Assembly: GCF_019976755.1 (NCBI RefSeq) | Contig: NZ_AP023442.1 | Span: forward strand, 186,001-250,000 | Direction of reading: 5' to 3' | Origin: Nostoc sp. MS1 | GTDB lineage: Bacteria; Cyanobacteriota; Cyanobacteriia; Cyanobacteriales; Nostocaceae | DNA: 64,000 nt | In this document: positions 42,694-51,805 of the stretch, in pieces | Numbering within the stretch: position 1 is the first letter of the stretch | Layout of the letters: the number at the start of each line of letters is the position of its first letter | Position numbers and translations under genes: made by a program | Notes under the pieces: generated by a model | What the model was told of the DNA's origin: nothing | Databases searched by the model: none | Seen by the model: only the letters and a program-made list of their open reading frames with translations

Positions 42694-44512
42694 ATGCAGC
42701 AACCTATACCAATTCTAGGCACAAAAGAAACCGCACTGTTGCGTGACGATTATCCCAGCATTGAGTATTTGGAAGCTGGGAACACCGCTTCTTGGTTGCA
42801 AGAACGTCAAGACCAGTTGTTAATCCGCGCTAGAAATGAGCGTAGTGGCATGAATTTAGCCAAGTTCATTACTTTAGCGACGGCGGCCACTGGTGCGGTT
42901 TGTTATGCCACTTCCCCACTTGCTCCTATCGGTGCGGCGGTTGCTGGAGTCGGGTATCTCTGGTCAGTGGTGCAAGACCTCAACGATACCCATCAATTTG
43001 CACCGATTCCTTTTATCAGGGGAACTTTTTGAGTTCATCTCGGCAATGGGTGACAGTGTAGAGCGTGAGGAGTATTTCTCTAACAAGAATGAATTGGCTG
43101 ACTTGATGCTTCATCTGGAGCCGATGGAGAAATATGAGTTCGCCATGCTCAAGCAATCATCTCATGTGGTGTGTGAATACTTAAGCATCGTTGATCCTGG
43201 CAAAAGGTTTTACGCTTACCGTTGGTTGTTGGATTGGTTCATTCAGTTGCGTGGGCAGTTCCCAACCCGTGATCAATTGTCTGGGCATTTAGCACAAGTG
43301 ACAATTGACCCACGAGTAAATTACCAACAAGTAACGTCAATTCAACAAGTCACACAACATCAAAATATTGGTATTCCACCAGCAAGGTTCGTTGAATTAC
43401 CTTCTGTTGTGAATCAACCAGTAGAGGACAAGACTGTTACTATAATCCCAAAAACTGAACTGCCTTCTATCTCTAACCCATCATTGGGGACAGTAGTTTC
43501 TAGTCATGAGCCTACCCTAACTCCCTCTGTTAATACGGAAATCTCCACCTACACCAAAACGCCTCAAGTGCAGTATGACCTCATCGGGCATATTGCCAAG
43601 AAAGTAACAAATATGCTGTGGGTTGGTGTTCCTGGTTCGGGCAAGGGCATCACCATTAGTAATGCAATTGATGCAATTAAGCGATCGCATAGAGGCATAC
43701 ATATCTTTTACATTGACCCAAAGGGCGATGAGAAAGAAACTGGTTATTTCAAAGGTCGCGTTGACACTCTAAAACGTGCCAAGATTCTAGAGATGTCACC
43801 CGCCGAGGCTGTTAAGTGGGTCAAAGACTGCTTTGCCGAGTTTCAACTTATCACCGGGGACAAGCTGATCATTCTAGATGAAGGGACGGCTGTTTGTTCC
43901 AAATTCAAGAATACTAAGAATGAAATTGGTTGGCTCAAGGACAAAATCGTTTCCTACTGTTCTTGTGGTGATAGTTCTGGTTGGCACTTCTGGATTGTCG
44001 TACAAAACCCCCACACTGACGATTTGGGTATTTCTGGCGGACTGCGATCGCAATTAACATCTGTCGCCTTGGTTCACCCATATAATGTCCCAGCTTACAA
44101 TGCCATGATTGCCACGCAGTTGATTCCGGGCGATCGCAAGATTACATCAACGCAAGTGATGGAGATTGCGGCACAATCACCTGTGGGTCGAGCAGTATAT
44201 TACGGCGGGGTGAACGAATGGTTCCCTATGCAGTTGCTACAAAACTTCTCTGGCTACGACCGGGACAACAAGAGATTTCTGGATCAACCAAAGACTAATG
44301 ATTCCTCTCAAGCAGCAGATTTAGATGCAACTGAAACATCCCAAAGTCAATCTCAACGGGTACTAGCACTTTTGGAACGTACTACGGCATCCTCACTGGA
44401 TGAATTTATCCACAACGAGTTGAAATTATCAGGCACGCAAGCCCATCTAGTGCGAGTTGGGATTGAGAAATTACTTAAGGATTCGCCGCTCAAATACAAG
44501 TTTGATGATTAG
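42694..44512 (+). pseudogene. Membrane-anchored P-loop ATPase, two one-base deletions (copy B)
   Basis: Counterpart of 2636-4543 lacking the repeat-derived linker. The frame breaks at G5 to G4 (43019-43022) and T6 to T5 (43026-43030); restoring both gives one continuous protein starting MQQPIPILGTKETALLRDD. All ATPase motifs are kept: GVPGSGKG, YIDPKGDEKE, KLIILDEGTAV and SGGLRSQL. The domain-containing 3' part is open to 44512. The intact motifs and the diverged but open 3' half argue that the gene is functional and the shifts are errors, unless decay is very recent. Confidence 0.7.
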
Positions 44513-44576
44513 TTCCCAAACTCAACTACTGCTAACGCTAGAATAAAGTCTATCCGCTCATAGCAACGACATCGCA

Positions 44577-45191
44577 ATGGTTCAATTTGCTTCAAAACTT
44601 TTGACTGTTGATGAATTTATTACCCAATACGGGGATAGCGATCGCCATGAGCTAATTGATGGTGAACTAGTCGAAATGGAACCTACTGGGCCTCATGAGC
44701 AAGTATTAGCCTTTGTTGGGCGCAAGTTAAATGTGGAAATAGATCGCCAGGAATTGGCTTATTTTATTCCCCACAGATGCTTAATCAAATTGTTAAGTAC
44801 GAACACAGCCTTTCGCCCTGATGTAATTGTCTTAGATCAAAGGCAACTAACTAATGAACCATTATGGCAACAAGAACCTGTAATTACATCAGGGAAATCG
44901 ATTAAATTAATAGCTGAAGTGGTCAGTACGAATTGGCAAAATGATTACGCACGAAAAGTTGAAGATTATGCTTTGCTAGGAGTAAGCGAATATTGGATTA
45001 TTGATTATTTGGGTATTGGTGGTAGAGAATATATTGGTAAACCTAAACAACCAACAATTACAATTTGTACTTTAGTAGAAGATGAGTATCATAGGCAACT
45101 ATTTCAAAATGATGAACAGTTAATTTCTTCAGTCTTTCCAAACTTACAACTAACGTCAAAGCAAATATTTGACTCTAGTTTAACGAGCTAA
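44577..45191 (+). CDS. Uma2-family putative endonuclease (DUF820)
   Basis: 204 aa. The family pattern is clear: LTVDEFITQYGDSDRHELID, GELVEMEP near the N terminus, then AFRPDVIVLDQ (about 79-89), LIAEVVSTNWQNDYARKVED (about 114-133) and YWIIDY. Asp and Glu in these blocks form a PD-(D/E)XK-like site. Uma2 proteins are very numerous in cyanobacteria and their role is unproven. Present only next to copy B. Confidence 0.85.
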   Translation: MVQFASKLLTVDEFITQYGDSDRHELIDGELVEMEPTGPHEQVLAFVGRKLNVEIDRQELAYFIPHRCLIKLLSTNTAFRPDVIVLDQRQLTNEPLWQQEPVITSGKSIKLIAEVVSTNWQNDYARKVEDYALLGVSEYWIIDYLGIGGREYIGKPKQPTITICTLVEDEYHRQLFQNDEQLISSVFPNLQLTSKQIFDSSLTS

Positions 45192-45529
45192 ACAATACAT
45201 ATAAGCTTATTGCTATGAGTTTCCTGTCTCTAATGCTCGTGATACATCATCAGCACTTAAGACGGTTTTGGTGGTTGATCATAAGTTAACAAATATGGGT
45301 CAAAATAATTCATCCTCAAATAATACTCATCAGGAGTGAAATATTCGCTCATATTGAAGCCCAGATACAGCGATTAGGCTGGACACAGGAGAATATCAAA
45401 GATTATCTAACGCAAACTTTCAACAAACGCGCACGAGTTTTTCTAACTGTGGATGAAGGGAAGGAATTTTTAAGTTATTTGCAGTCTCTCTAGTTAGCAA
45501 AATATATATACTTAACAAGTATAAACATC
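45192..45529 (+). pseudogene. Gene-free stretch with a C-terminal remnant (45362-45493)
   Basis: Bases 45362-45493 read QIQRLGWTQENIKDYLTQTF, then NKRARVFLTVDEGKEFLSYL, QSL and stop. This resembles the C-terminal tail (GW...YL..TF.KR.R..LT) of a cyanobacterial plasmid protein whose body is missing. No start codon is in frame. The remainder holds nothing recognised. Confidence 0.45.
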
Positions 45530-45700
45530 ATGAACCTAACAGATGTAGCTACCAATATTTCCAGTAAACAGCCTTTAGTAATTGACGAAATAGCTTCCCT
45601 TGAACAGCATCTACAAGGGCATCCCCAGCGTGAAGAAATTTTGCGGAATATCCGAAAGTACGAAGCTCAGATTTTGAGGCAGGAACAGAATAAGAAATAA
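45530..45700 (+). CDS. Small hypothetical protein, 56 aa (copy B)
   Basis: Starts MNLTDVATNISSKQPLVID, with the conserved core HPQREEILRNIRKYEAQILR. Same length as the 10509-10679 gene but clearly diverged. The order 56-aa, 77-aa, Cys-rich gene is the same in the other block. Confidence 0.6.
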   Translation: MNLTDVATNISSKQPLVIDEIASLEQHLQGHPQREEILRNIRKYEAQILRQEQNKK

Positions 45701-45723
45701 TTATTGTTGAGGGTTTCAAAATA

Positions 45724-45957
45724 ATGAAGGGAAAAATTCTCAGAGATATTGAGTGTGAGAAAACAGGTAAGATACTATTTCGTGAGGGTCAAATTATCGA
45801 GTGTGGGTATCATACCGATATGGGAAAAATATCATATGAACAGACAGATTTTATTTGTGCGAGACAATGGTTACTGGTAGTCCCAGAACCACGTTGTATT
45901 ACAGAAGTTGATTTTCTGACATCTCTAGATGTAATCGTTCTTGGTGAAGTTATTTGA
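45724..45957 (+). CDS. Small hypothetical protein, 77 aa (copy B)
   Basis: Starts MKGKILRDIECEKTGKILF; differs from 10703-10936 at five residues and has the same length. It lies 23 bp after the 56-aa gene and before the Cys-rich gene. Function unknown. Confidence 0.65.
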   Translation: MKGKILRDIECEKTGKILFREGQIIECGYHTDMGKISYEQTDFICARQWLLVVPEPRCITEVDFLTSLDVIVLGEVI

Positions 45958-46002
45958 GGGTAATTTAGAATATAAATTCATTTGATGTGGCGGGGCGATC
46001 GC

Positions 46003-46377
46003 ATGAGTCAACATTTTGATGTACAGGAACAACTATCTAGACCCCTCGCTTGCGTAGGATGCCACAATTACCACGGCGGCACATACGGAAGACAGCGATT
46101 AATTTGTGGGATTCATCCGTATGGTTATAATGAGTTGACAAACTGCCCTGATTTCGTCACTTATGAAGTTGAGATGCACGGCTTTATTGAAATCATTAAG
46201 GAAGTTCAACCAAGTGTTGAAATAGTTCAACAAAGCGATACAAAAATTACTCTCAAGGGTAAATTTGTCTCTCGAACTGGGACTGATGATATCGAATACT
46301 TTACGCAATTACGGTTAATGTCAGCATCATTTTCTGGAGAGAAAGAACGTCGTACTTATGTCCTGCCAAGGCAATAA
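46003..46377 (+). CDS. Cys-rich N-terminal hypothetical protein, 124 aa (copy B)
   Basis: Starts MSQHFDVQEQLSRPLACVGC. The zinc-ligand-like cysteines are as in copy A (CVGCHNYHGG, LICGIHPYGY, NCPDF). The 3.88-kb identical tract begins inside the gene at 46160, so the C-terminal ~70 residues equal copy A. An upstream in-frame ATG (45982) lies before a HIP1 site and is less likely. Function unknown. Confidence 0.65.
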   Translation: MSQHFDVQEQLSRPLACVGCHNYHGGTYGRQRLICGIHPYGYNELTNCPDFVTYEVEMHGFIEIIKEVQPSVEIVQQSDTKITLKGKFVSRTGTDDIEYFTQLRLMSASFSGEKERRTYVLPRQ

Positions 46378-46998
46378 GGGAAACAGAGTTTTCACAATTT
46401 GAATTAATCATTACAATTTAGCTTTTTCTCGTTCACGCACCAGCTTACGAATTTGGTAAATCCTCGAAGGAGACAGGTCTAACTCCAGGGCGATCGCCGT
46501 AGGCGGTCGCTTGCGCCATCGCCACTGTTGGTGTTATTAGAACTTAGATACTCGACAGAATGTCTGTCGAGCATCGTCAAAGGCTTTTGCTACAAGGGTT
46601 TTAGATTTATGCCACTAGCTGGAATTGGGCAATGGTGTAACCATCTACTTATACGCAACCGCACAAAGCACAAACCTGTAATCCCCAAAATTTGTTTTGT
46701 TCTTAATAGATACTTTTGGATATAATCAAAAACCATAAATAAGTCTGAAAAATAGTAGACACTCAATTTAACGTTTTACCATTTTTCTTTTTCTAAGTTA
46801 ATATTTCGGACAAGTCTATTGAGCCAACTTGACTTTAGCAGTTTCTGATAAAGCGACATTAATTTGTTAGAGCGTCAAATAATCTGTTAACCGACAAATG
46901 CTACTTAGAGCAATGGAGTTAGTAACAAGCACGCCATTTGCGTATGAGCGCAATTGATCTCTTCAGTTGTAGCAAACTCTAAGTATTATCAGCAAGGG
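46378..46998. other. Gene-free interval, counterpart of 6644-7264 (copy B)
   Basis: Contains the same HTH-protein tail on the minus strand (46416-46502), the hairpin (46551-46571) and the solo TTTCGGACAAGTC motif (46804-46816). Identical to copy A wherever I compared it, although non-coding. Confidence 0.5.
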
Positions 46999-47042
46999 AA
47001 AAGGGCTATGAAGCTAATTTCATCAGTATCCTAGCCCTTTTT
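46999..47042 (-). terminator. Rho-independent terminator downstream of transketolase-like gene (copy B)
   Basis: Same 10-bp stem (AAAAGGGCTA/TAGCCCTTTT) as at 7265-7308, just beyond the minus-strand gene. Confidence 0.7.
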
Positions 47043-47095
47043 GTTCCCCTTTAAGGACTTTAGTCTCAACAGAAAATATTTGTACTTGGGTTGTG

Positions 47096-49009
47096 TTATC
47101 TAACTAAGTCTTTAACCTTGTTCATAATACTCACTGGATCGATACCTTGATGTGGATACTGTTCCCATAAACCGCCGCAACCTTCTTTATGAGTCCCAAG
47201 ATGAGCGTATTTGGGAGTAAACCCACGCTCTAACAGCCAGGAACCAAAACGGCTACCTAATCCAGTTCGACGATTGAACGCTTCTACTACAAGGACAAAA
47301 GGAGCTTTACCGACTTTAGCGATCGCTTCTTCATCAATAACATTTAAGGTTGGTTTATTAATCAAACCTACATCTAGCCCTGAGTGTTTGAGACGTTCGA
47401 CTGCATCAAGGCTACGATAGAGAGCATCACCAAAACTGATGATATAGCCTTGCGTTCCTTCTCGAATCACCTCATCTTTACCAGGAACAAATTTATACCC
47501 ATTACCAAACAAATCTTTACCGTTGCTGTCAAGAATATTCGGTACTTTAGAACGAGTGGAGAAAATGAATCGTAGTCCCGGCTCAAAGAACACAGCTTCT
47601 ACACAAGCTTTCATCTGATTAGTATCTGCGGGAAAGAACAGCTGTGTTGCGTAGCCATCATCCAAGCCGTTGTCAGCAAACATATTGTTCAAACCGAAAT
47701 GGCATGTGTTATCTGCCATGTCATCTATACCTGCATGGGAAAAGTGACAAAGAACATTTGAGTAGTTTAGCCTTGCCATCGTAATTTCGGAAATGCACAT
47801 TTCTAAGAAAGCACTAAAAGTTGCAAAAATTCCTTGCTTTCCTTTATCCATACCAAACCCAGCAGCAGCAGAGAAGTTCCCCCGTTCCATAATTCCAGAG
47901 GAAATAAATATTTCGGGGTATGTATCGTGAATTTTCTTAAGTCCGCAAGAACCTTCTAAATCGCTGTCAATCACCAATACGTTTTGCTTGCGTTCTTCTT
48001 GACTCATTCGACTTAAAACATCAACCACTGCTTCACCAAACACATTGCGGTTAGCACCCCATTTTTCGCTAGAACCAATAAAAGTATAGGTCTGTTTGGG
48101 TTTTTGAATGTTTTTCAGATATTCAACAGCATCTGTATGTTTGCGTGATTCGAGATATTTAATTGCCAAGTCTACCGAGATCACATCGTGACCATGAGTG
48201 GAGCCTTCTAACCCTTCAATACCCGGACACATAGGGCGTTTGTTGATCACAGCAATCGGCCCTTGAGTATTTACTGCTTCGCTCATACGATGATATAAAT
48301 CGTCTAAGTCTTCGCCGTCTCCTTCTAGTATTTTCAACCCATGACCTGCTAAAGTTTTGGCAACTGTGAAACCAGGTAGATATTTGGATGGATGTCCGGC
48401 AATGGTAACATCGTTATCATCAATAATTAGCTTGACATTGAGATGTTGAGCAACTGCCAAACGGGCAGCTTCCGCGTCGTTACCTTCTTGCTGCGAGCCA
48501 TCAGAACCAAGACAGAAAACGACTTTGCCAGGATTTGCTAAGGTTACACCATTAACGTAGGGCCATATATGCCCCAGTCGTCCAGAACTAAACTTCACAC
48601 CAGGAGTTAGCCCTAGTTCGGGATGTCCTGGTAAGTCGAAATGTGCCTGACGATAGTGTAGAAGTTGCTCGGCATTTAACTCACCATGTAGGGTTGCCAT
48701 CAAGTACTGGGTTGCAGCTCTATGCCCTGCTTCATCAAAAAAGATCGGCACAAATCTCTGGGATGCTCCCCGGAAGAATGCGTCGAGAATCATCACTTCT
48801 GGTACTGTATCGTAAGGGCCACCTGTGTGACCGCCTACTCCTCTGGCAGCACCAGTGGCTGTAAAGAGGATGATCGCATCGCGGCACAGTTGAATGTTTC
48901 CTTTAAGAATTTCTCTTTGCTCATTTGTAAGCGTTGCATTTTTGGGGTTGAGAACTAGAGGTTTATAAGCACTCAGATCAATGGGAAATTGCGTATTAGT
49001 AAGTGTCAT
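47096..49009 (-). CDS. Transketolase-like thiamine-diphosphate enzyme (copy B)
   Basis: 637 aa, the same protein sequence as 7362-9275, including the GSDGSQQEGN...DDND cofactor motif. It is divergent from its own identical control region and deoR-type gene. Two intact, apparently identical copies on one replicon indicate a very recent duplication or gene conversion, or an assembly artefact; dosage would double if both are real. Confidence 0.85.
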   Translation of the reverse strand: MTLTNTQFPIDLSAYKPLVLNPKNATLTNEQREILKGNIQLCRDAIILFTATGAARGVGGHTGGPYDTVPEVMILDAFFRGASQRFVPIFFDEAGHRAATQYLMATLHGELNAEQLLHYRQAHFDLPGHPELGLTPGVKFSSGRLGHIWPYVNGVTLANPGKVVFCLGSDGSQQEGNDAEAARLAVAQHLNVKLIIDDNDVTIAGHPSKYLPGFTVAKTLAGHGLKILEGDGEDLDDLYHRMSEAVNTQGPIAVINKRPMCPGIEGLEGSTHGHDVISVDLAIKYLESRKHTDAVEYLKNIQKPKQTYTFIGSSEKWGANRNVFGEAVVDVLSRMSQEERKQNVLVIDSDLEGSCGLKKIHDTYPEIFISSGIMERGNFSAAAGFGMDKGKQGIFATFSAFLEMCISEITMARLNYSNVLCHFSHAGIDDMADNTCHFGLNNMFADNGLDDGYATQLFFPADTNQMKACVEAVFFEPGLRFIFSTRSKVPNILDSNGKDLFGNGYKFVPGKDEVIREGTQGYIISFGDALYRSLDAVERLKHSGLDVGLINKPTLNVIDEEAIAKVGKAPFVLVVEAFNRRTGLGSRFGSWLLERGFTPKYAHLGTHKEGCGGLWEQYPHQGIDPVSIMNKVKDLVR

Positions 49010-49332
49010 GTTTTATGTCTTTAATTTGAAATGTTGATTGATTATTGATGACAGATGATTGATGACTATCAACAATCTTCATCAGCGCTTGCACAAATTA
49101 AATGTGTTTTTGTTTCAGTTGTTTTATCCTTTTTATGAGTGCGTCGTCTATGAGGAATCATGTAGCTTAAACGCTTCCCTTAATACCAGGGATCGGCTAA
49201 GATCGTTAGACTCTCCTTCTGCACGAATGTGCTTGAATTTATTTAAAGCCGACGACAAGTAGGCAGTAATCCGCATATCTATAAGTATAAACTCACAAAC
49301 GCGCAATTTCAATGGCAAATACGCAATTTCCC
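48983..49332. promoter_or_regulatory. Divergent control region with 15-bp inverted repeat (copy B)
   Basis: GGGAAATTGCGTATT (48983-48997) and AATACGCAATTTCCC (49318-49332), placed as in copy A at the coding starts of the two divergent genes. Confidence 0.45.
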
Positions 49333-50133
49333 GAAAAGCCTTCTATGCTAACAGCAGAGCGACGACAATTCATCTTAGAAATTTTGCATCGTGATAAAAA
49401 GGTGCTGTCATCAGAACTTAGTGCTGTGCTAAAGGTTTCTGAGGATACGATTCGTCGGGATTTGCGGGAATTAGCCGAATCTGGTTTCTTGCAGCGCGTT
49501 CATGGCGGAGCGCTTTTGGTTTCTCCGGCGATCGCCAGTTATGCAGATCGGCAAAAACAAGCACCAAAAGAAAAAGAAGCGATTGCCCGTGCTGCTGCAA
49601 AATTGATTCGTACTGGGCAAGTGGTAATTTTAAATGGCGGTACGACAACTCTCCAAGTGGCCCGTCATTTACCTTTAGATTTACAAGCGACAATCGTCAC
49701 AAATAGTCCGCCAATCGCTGTTGCATTAGCAGAGCATCCCCATATTCAAGTTGTAATGTTGGGCGGACAACTCTATAAAAAGGCTTTAGTGAACGTTGGT
49801 GTAGCAACAATCGAGGCATTGCGGATGATTCGTGCAGATTTGTGTATGTTGGGCGTATGTAGCCTACATCCAGAAGTTGGTATCAGTGTGCCGAATTTAG
49901 AAGAAGCCTATGTTAAACGAGCAATGATTGCTGGCGCTGCGGAAGTAGTTGGATTAGCGACAGCAGAGAAGTTAGACACAGCTGCTCCTTATGTAGTCGA
50001 GTCAATTCATGCACTAACTTATCTGGTAACTGCACCAACAGTATCTGATAAGATGCTAACTACTTATAAAGCTTTAGGTTTAACGCTCGTCCAAGATCAA
50101 CAAAGTGATAATACTGGCAAAGATGATCTTTAA
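49312..50133 (+). CDS. DeoR/GlpR-family transcriptional regulator (copy B)
   Basis: 273 aa. Identical to 9578-10387 up to about residue 244, then diverging (VSDKMLTTYK against VSNKMLTTYK; C terminus QQSDNTGKDDL against EDSDSTY). The HTH and sensor motifs are unchanged, so both proteins should bind the same sites. It probably represses the adjacent transketolase-like gene, and either copy could act on both loci. Confidence 0.9.
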   Translation: MANTQFPEKPSMLTAERRQFILEILHRDKKVLSSELSAVLKVSEDTIRRDLRELAESGFLQRVHGGALLVSPAIASYADRQKQAPKEKEAIARAAAKLIRTGQVVILNGGTTTLQVARHLPLDLQATIVTNSPPIAVALAEHPHIQVVMLGGQLYKKALVNVGVATIEALRMIRADLCMLGVCSLHPEVGISVPNLEEAYVKRAMIAGAAEVVGLATAEKLDTAAPYVVESIHALTYLVTAPTVSDKMLTTYKALGLTLVQDQQSDNTGKDDL

Positions 50134-50189
50134 TCCGCGATCCGCACCAAAGAGCTAACCCCTGTGTCAAAGATTTTCCCGAAGTCAAG

Positions 50190-50270
50190 CACTGCCCTCA
50201 AAAATGGAAAGCTTTTTACATTGCGGTGGAACTGCATCGAAACGGCTCTAAACCGTGGGTTGGGTAAAGT
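50190..50270 (+). pseudogene. Remnant of the 65-aa hypothetical gene
   Basis: Reads DFPEVKHCPQKWKAFYIAVE, then LHRNGSKPWVG and stop, matching the C-terminal half of 12245-12442. The N-terminal half is missing. As there, a hairpin follows (50281-50307). Confidence 0.65.
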
Positions 50271-50280
50271 GGGATTTTGG

Positions 50281-50307
50281 ATGTTAGACAGACATTCTGT
50301 CTAACAT
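50281..50307. repeat. Hairpin repeat, perfect 12-bp stem
   Basis: ATGTTAGACAGA (50281-50292), loop CAT, TCTGTCTAACAT (50296-50307), then GAAAGGCTTTAGATGTAAGG. Best-preserved member of the hairpin family at 6817, 12455 and 46551. Confidence 0.65.
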
Positions 50308-50446
50308 CGTGAAAGGCTTTAGATGTAAGGGTTTTAGCCTGATGAGCATATCAATATTGGCTTTGTTGCTTGATCGCCCCTACCTGTCCGCTCTTGTCTG
50401 CTCTGTGCGTAGGTGTAGCCTGTGTAAGCATCGCAACTACAACGCT

Positions 50447-50690
50447 ATCGGCTGCAACAACTTCTGTCACAACCGTGTATATCGCTGCTGGTCATCCGTA
50501 GTTCGCACAGCCAGAGCGATGGCGTAACCGCCCAGCGTAGCTGATCGCTTTCACCGAACCAACGACAATTGCTAATTTCCTAGCGCGGGTTAGAGCTGTA
50601 TAGAACAAATTCCGCGAAAGCATGACATAGTGCTGCATGTACAAAGGAAATATCACTACAGGAAACTCGCTTCCCTGCGACTTATGAATT
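50447..50690 (-). pseudogene. C-terminal remnant of a third RecD2-like gene
   Basis: The minus strand matches the last ~75 codons of the RecD2-like genes (FRYTRLWQRLLQ-type end, then LARKLAIVVGS, FYTGLTRA and MQHYVMLSRN). A ~27-bp insertion near 50518-50545 breaks it. It ends abruptly at 50690 against the GACTTGTCCGAAA motif of an IS remnant. Confidence 0.75.
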
Positions 50691-50691
50691 A

Positions 50692-51128
50692 GACTTGTCC
50701 GAAAACTTCAAAGCCAGACTGTTCAAAGCTTTGAGACAAAACTTTGATATTTGCGTAAAAACGTAATAATCAAGGTTTGAGATAATTACTGTTAGTTTAG
50801 AGGCATAAAAGTTAACTTCTCCTTTTTTAAATTTTCTGACTACTCGTAGTAGCTAAGTTGGCAGGATTAAGCTACCAATCCTTAACCTAACTAACCCACA
50901 GACTGTTAAAATAATCTGCTCATACGTTTCAAGCTTTAAGCGAAATCTCTCTCGAGCAATCCGAAATATTTTGAGCAGACGAATCAAATGTTCAATGAAT
51001 ATCCGATTACTAGATAAAGCTTTATTTTCATCCTTTTGCTGCTGAGTTAATTCTCGTGCGCGGTTTTCTTTTGTGAGGAGTAGTAATGTTTTCGCCACCT
51101 TGAAAACCCTTACAAAATATATAGTCAA
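50692..51128 (-). mobile_element. IS5-type (DDE_Tnp_4) IS remnant
   Basis: Starts with the end-like GACTTGTCCGAAA (50692-50704). On the minus strand 50853-51090 reads LTQQQKDENKALSSNRIFIE, then HLIRLLKIFRIARERFRLK and YEQIILTVCGLVRLRIGSL, the C-terminal part of an IS5/IS1031-like transposase. The N-terminal catalytic part is missing. The right side is cut where a different transposase fragment begins. Confidence 0.65.
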
Positions 51129-51551
51129 CGTTTTGGCATTGAAGCAATGTTCAAAGATTGTAAAACGGGCGGCTACAATCTAGAAGGTTCTCAAGCCAGT
51201 CCTGATAGGCTTGTACGAATAATATTATTAATTGCTTTAGCTATAAGCAGTGCTTGGTTACACGGGCAAAGAACTAAATTTCAAAAACTTGATTCTTATA
51301 TTTGTCACCAAGAAGAAAAAAATAGAAATGAGAAGCGTCACAGTAATTTCTGGATAGGTTTATATGGTGAGACAGCGCTGTAGGAGGGTTTCCCTCCGTA
51401 GGCGACTGCAAACCCGAAGGGTCAAAATTGGATAGTTGCTTGGCATGAATGCCAAGCATGGGTTGAGGAACTGGTCGGTTCCGTTCGCAATAAGCAGGCA
51501 TATTATCAGCGAGGTTTAAGGGCTATAACACTTATACAGCAAGCACTTTAG
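51129..51551 (+). mobile_element. IS4-type transposase remnant split by a palindromic repeat
   Basis: Reads FGIEAMFKDCKTGGYNLEGS, then RIILLIALAISSAWLHGQ, and after an insertion of about 38 bp (GGAGGGTTTCCCTCCGTAGG type, near 51383-51420) continues WIVAWHECQAWVEELVGSVR and ends AITLIQQAL. The Glu-x6-Lys arrangement (IEAMFKDCK) is that of IS4-like DDE transposases, different from the complete IS here. Only the C-terminal third is present. The gap 51552-51805 has no gene. Confidence 0.65.
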
Positions 51552-51805
51552 CTCGATTGTCGCCCCTTGAAGTCATTTGCGTAGCGTCCCGCTCCAGAAG
51601 ATGTTGTCCTAGCGATCGCCTGTTTTATCCCGATTCTTGTCTCTTCATTGTTTGTCTATTTTGTCAATGCGTAAGTCCTATAGATGTGCTTTAATTCCAA
51701 AATTCTTTCATCTAAAGTGGATGTTTGAGTGGTTTATTCAAAATACTACTTTTGATTTTCTGTCTCTTCAGATGTACGGGATTTTTCAAAAATCAAATGC
51801 TAATC

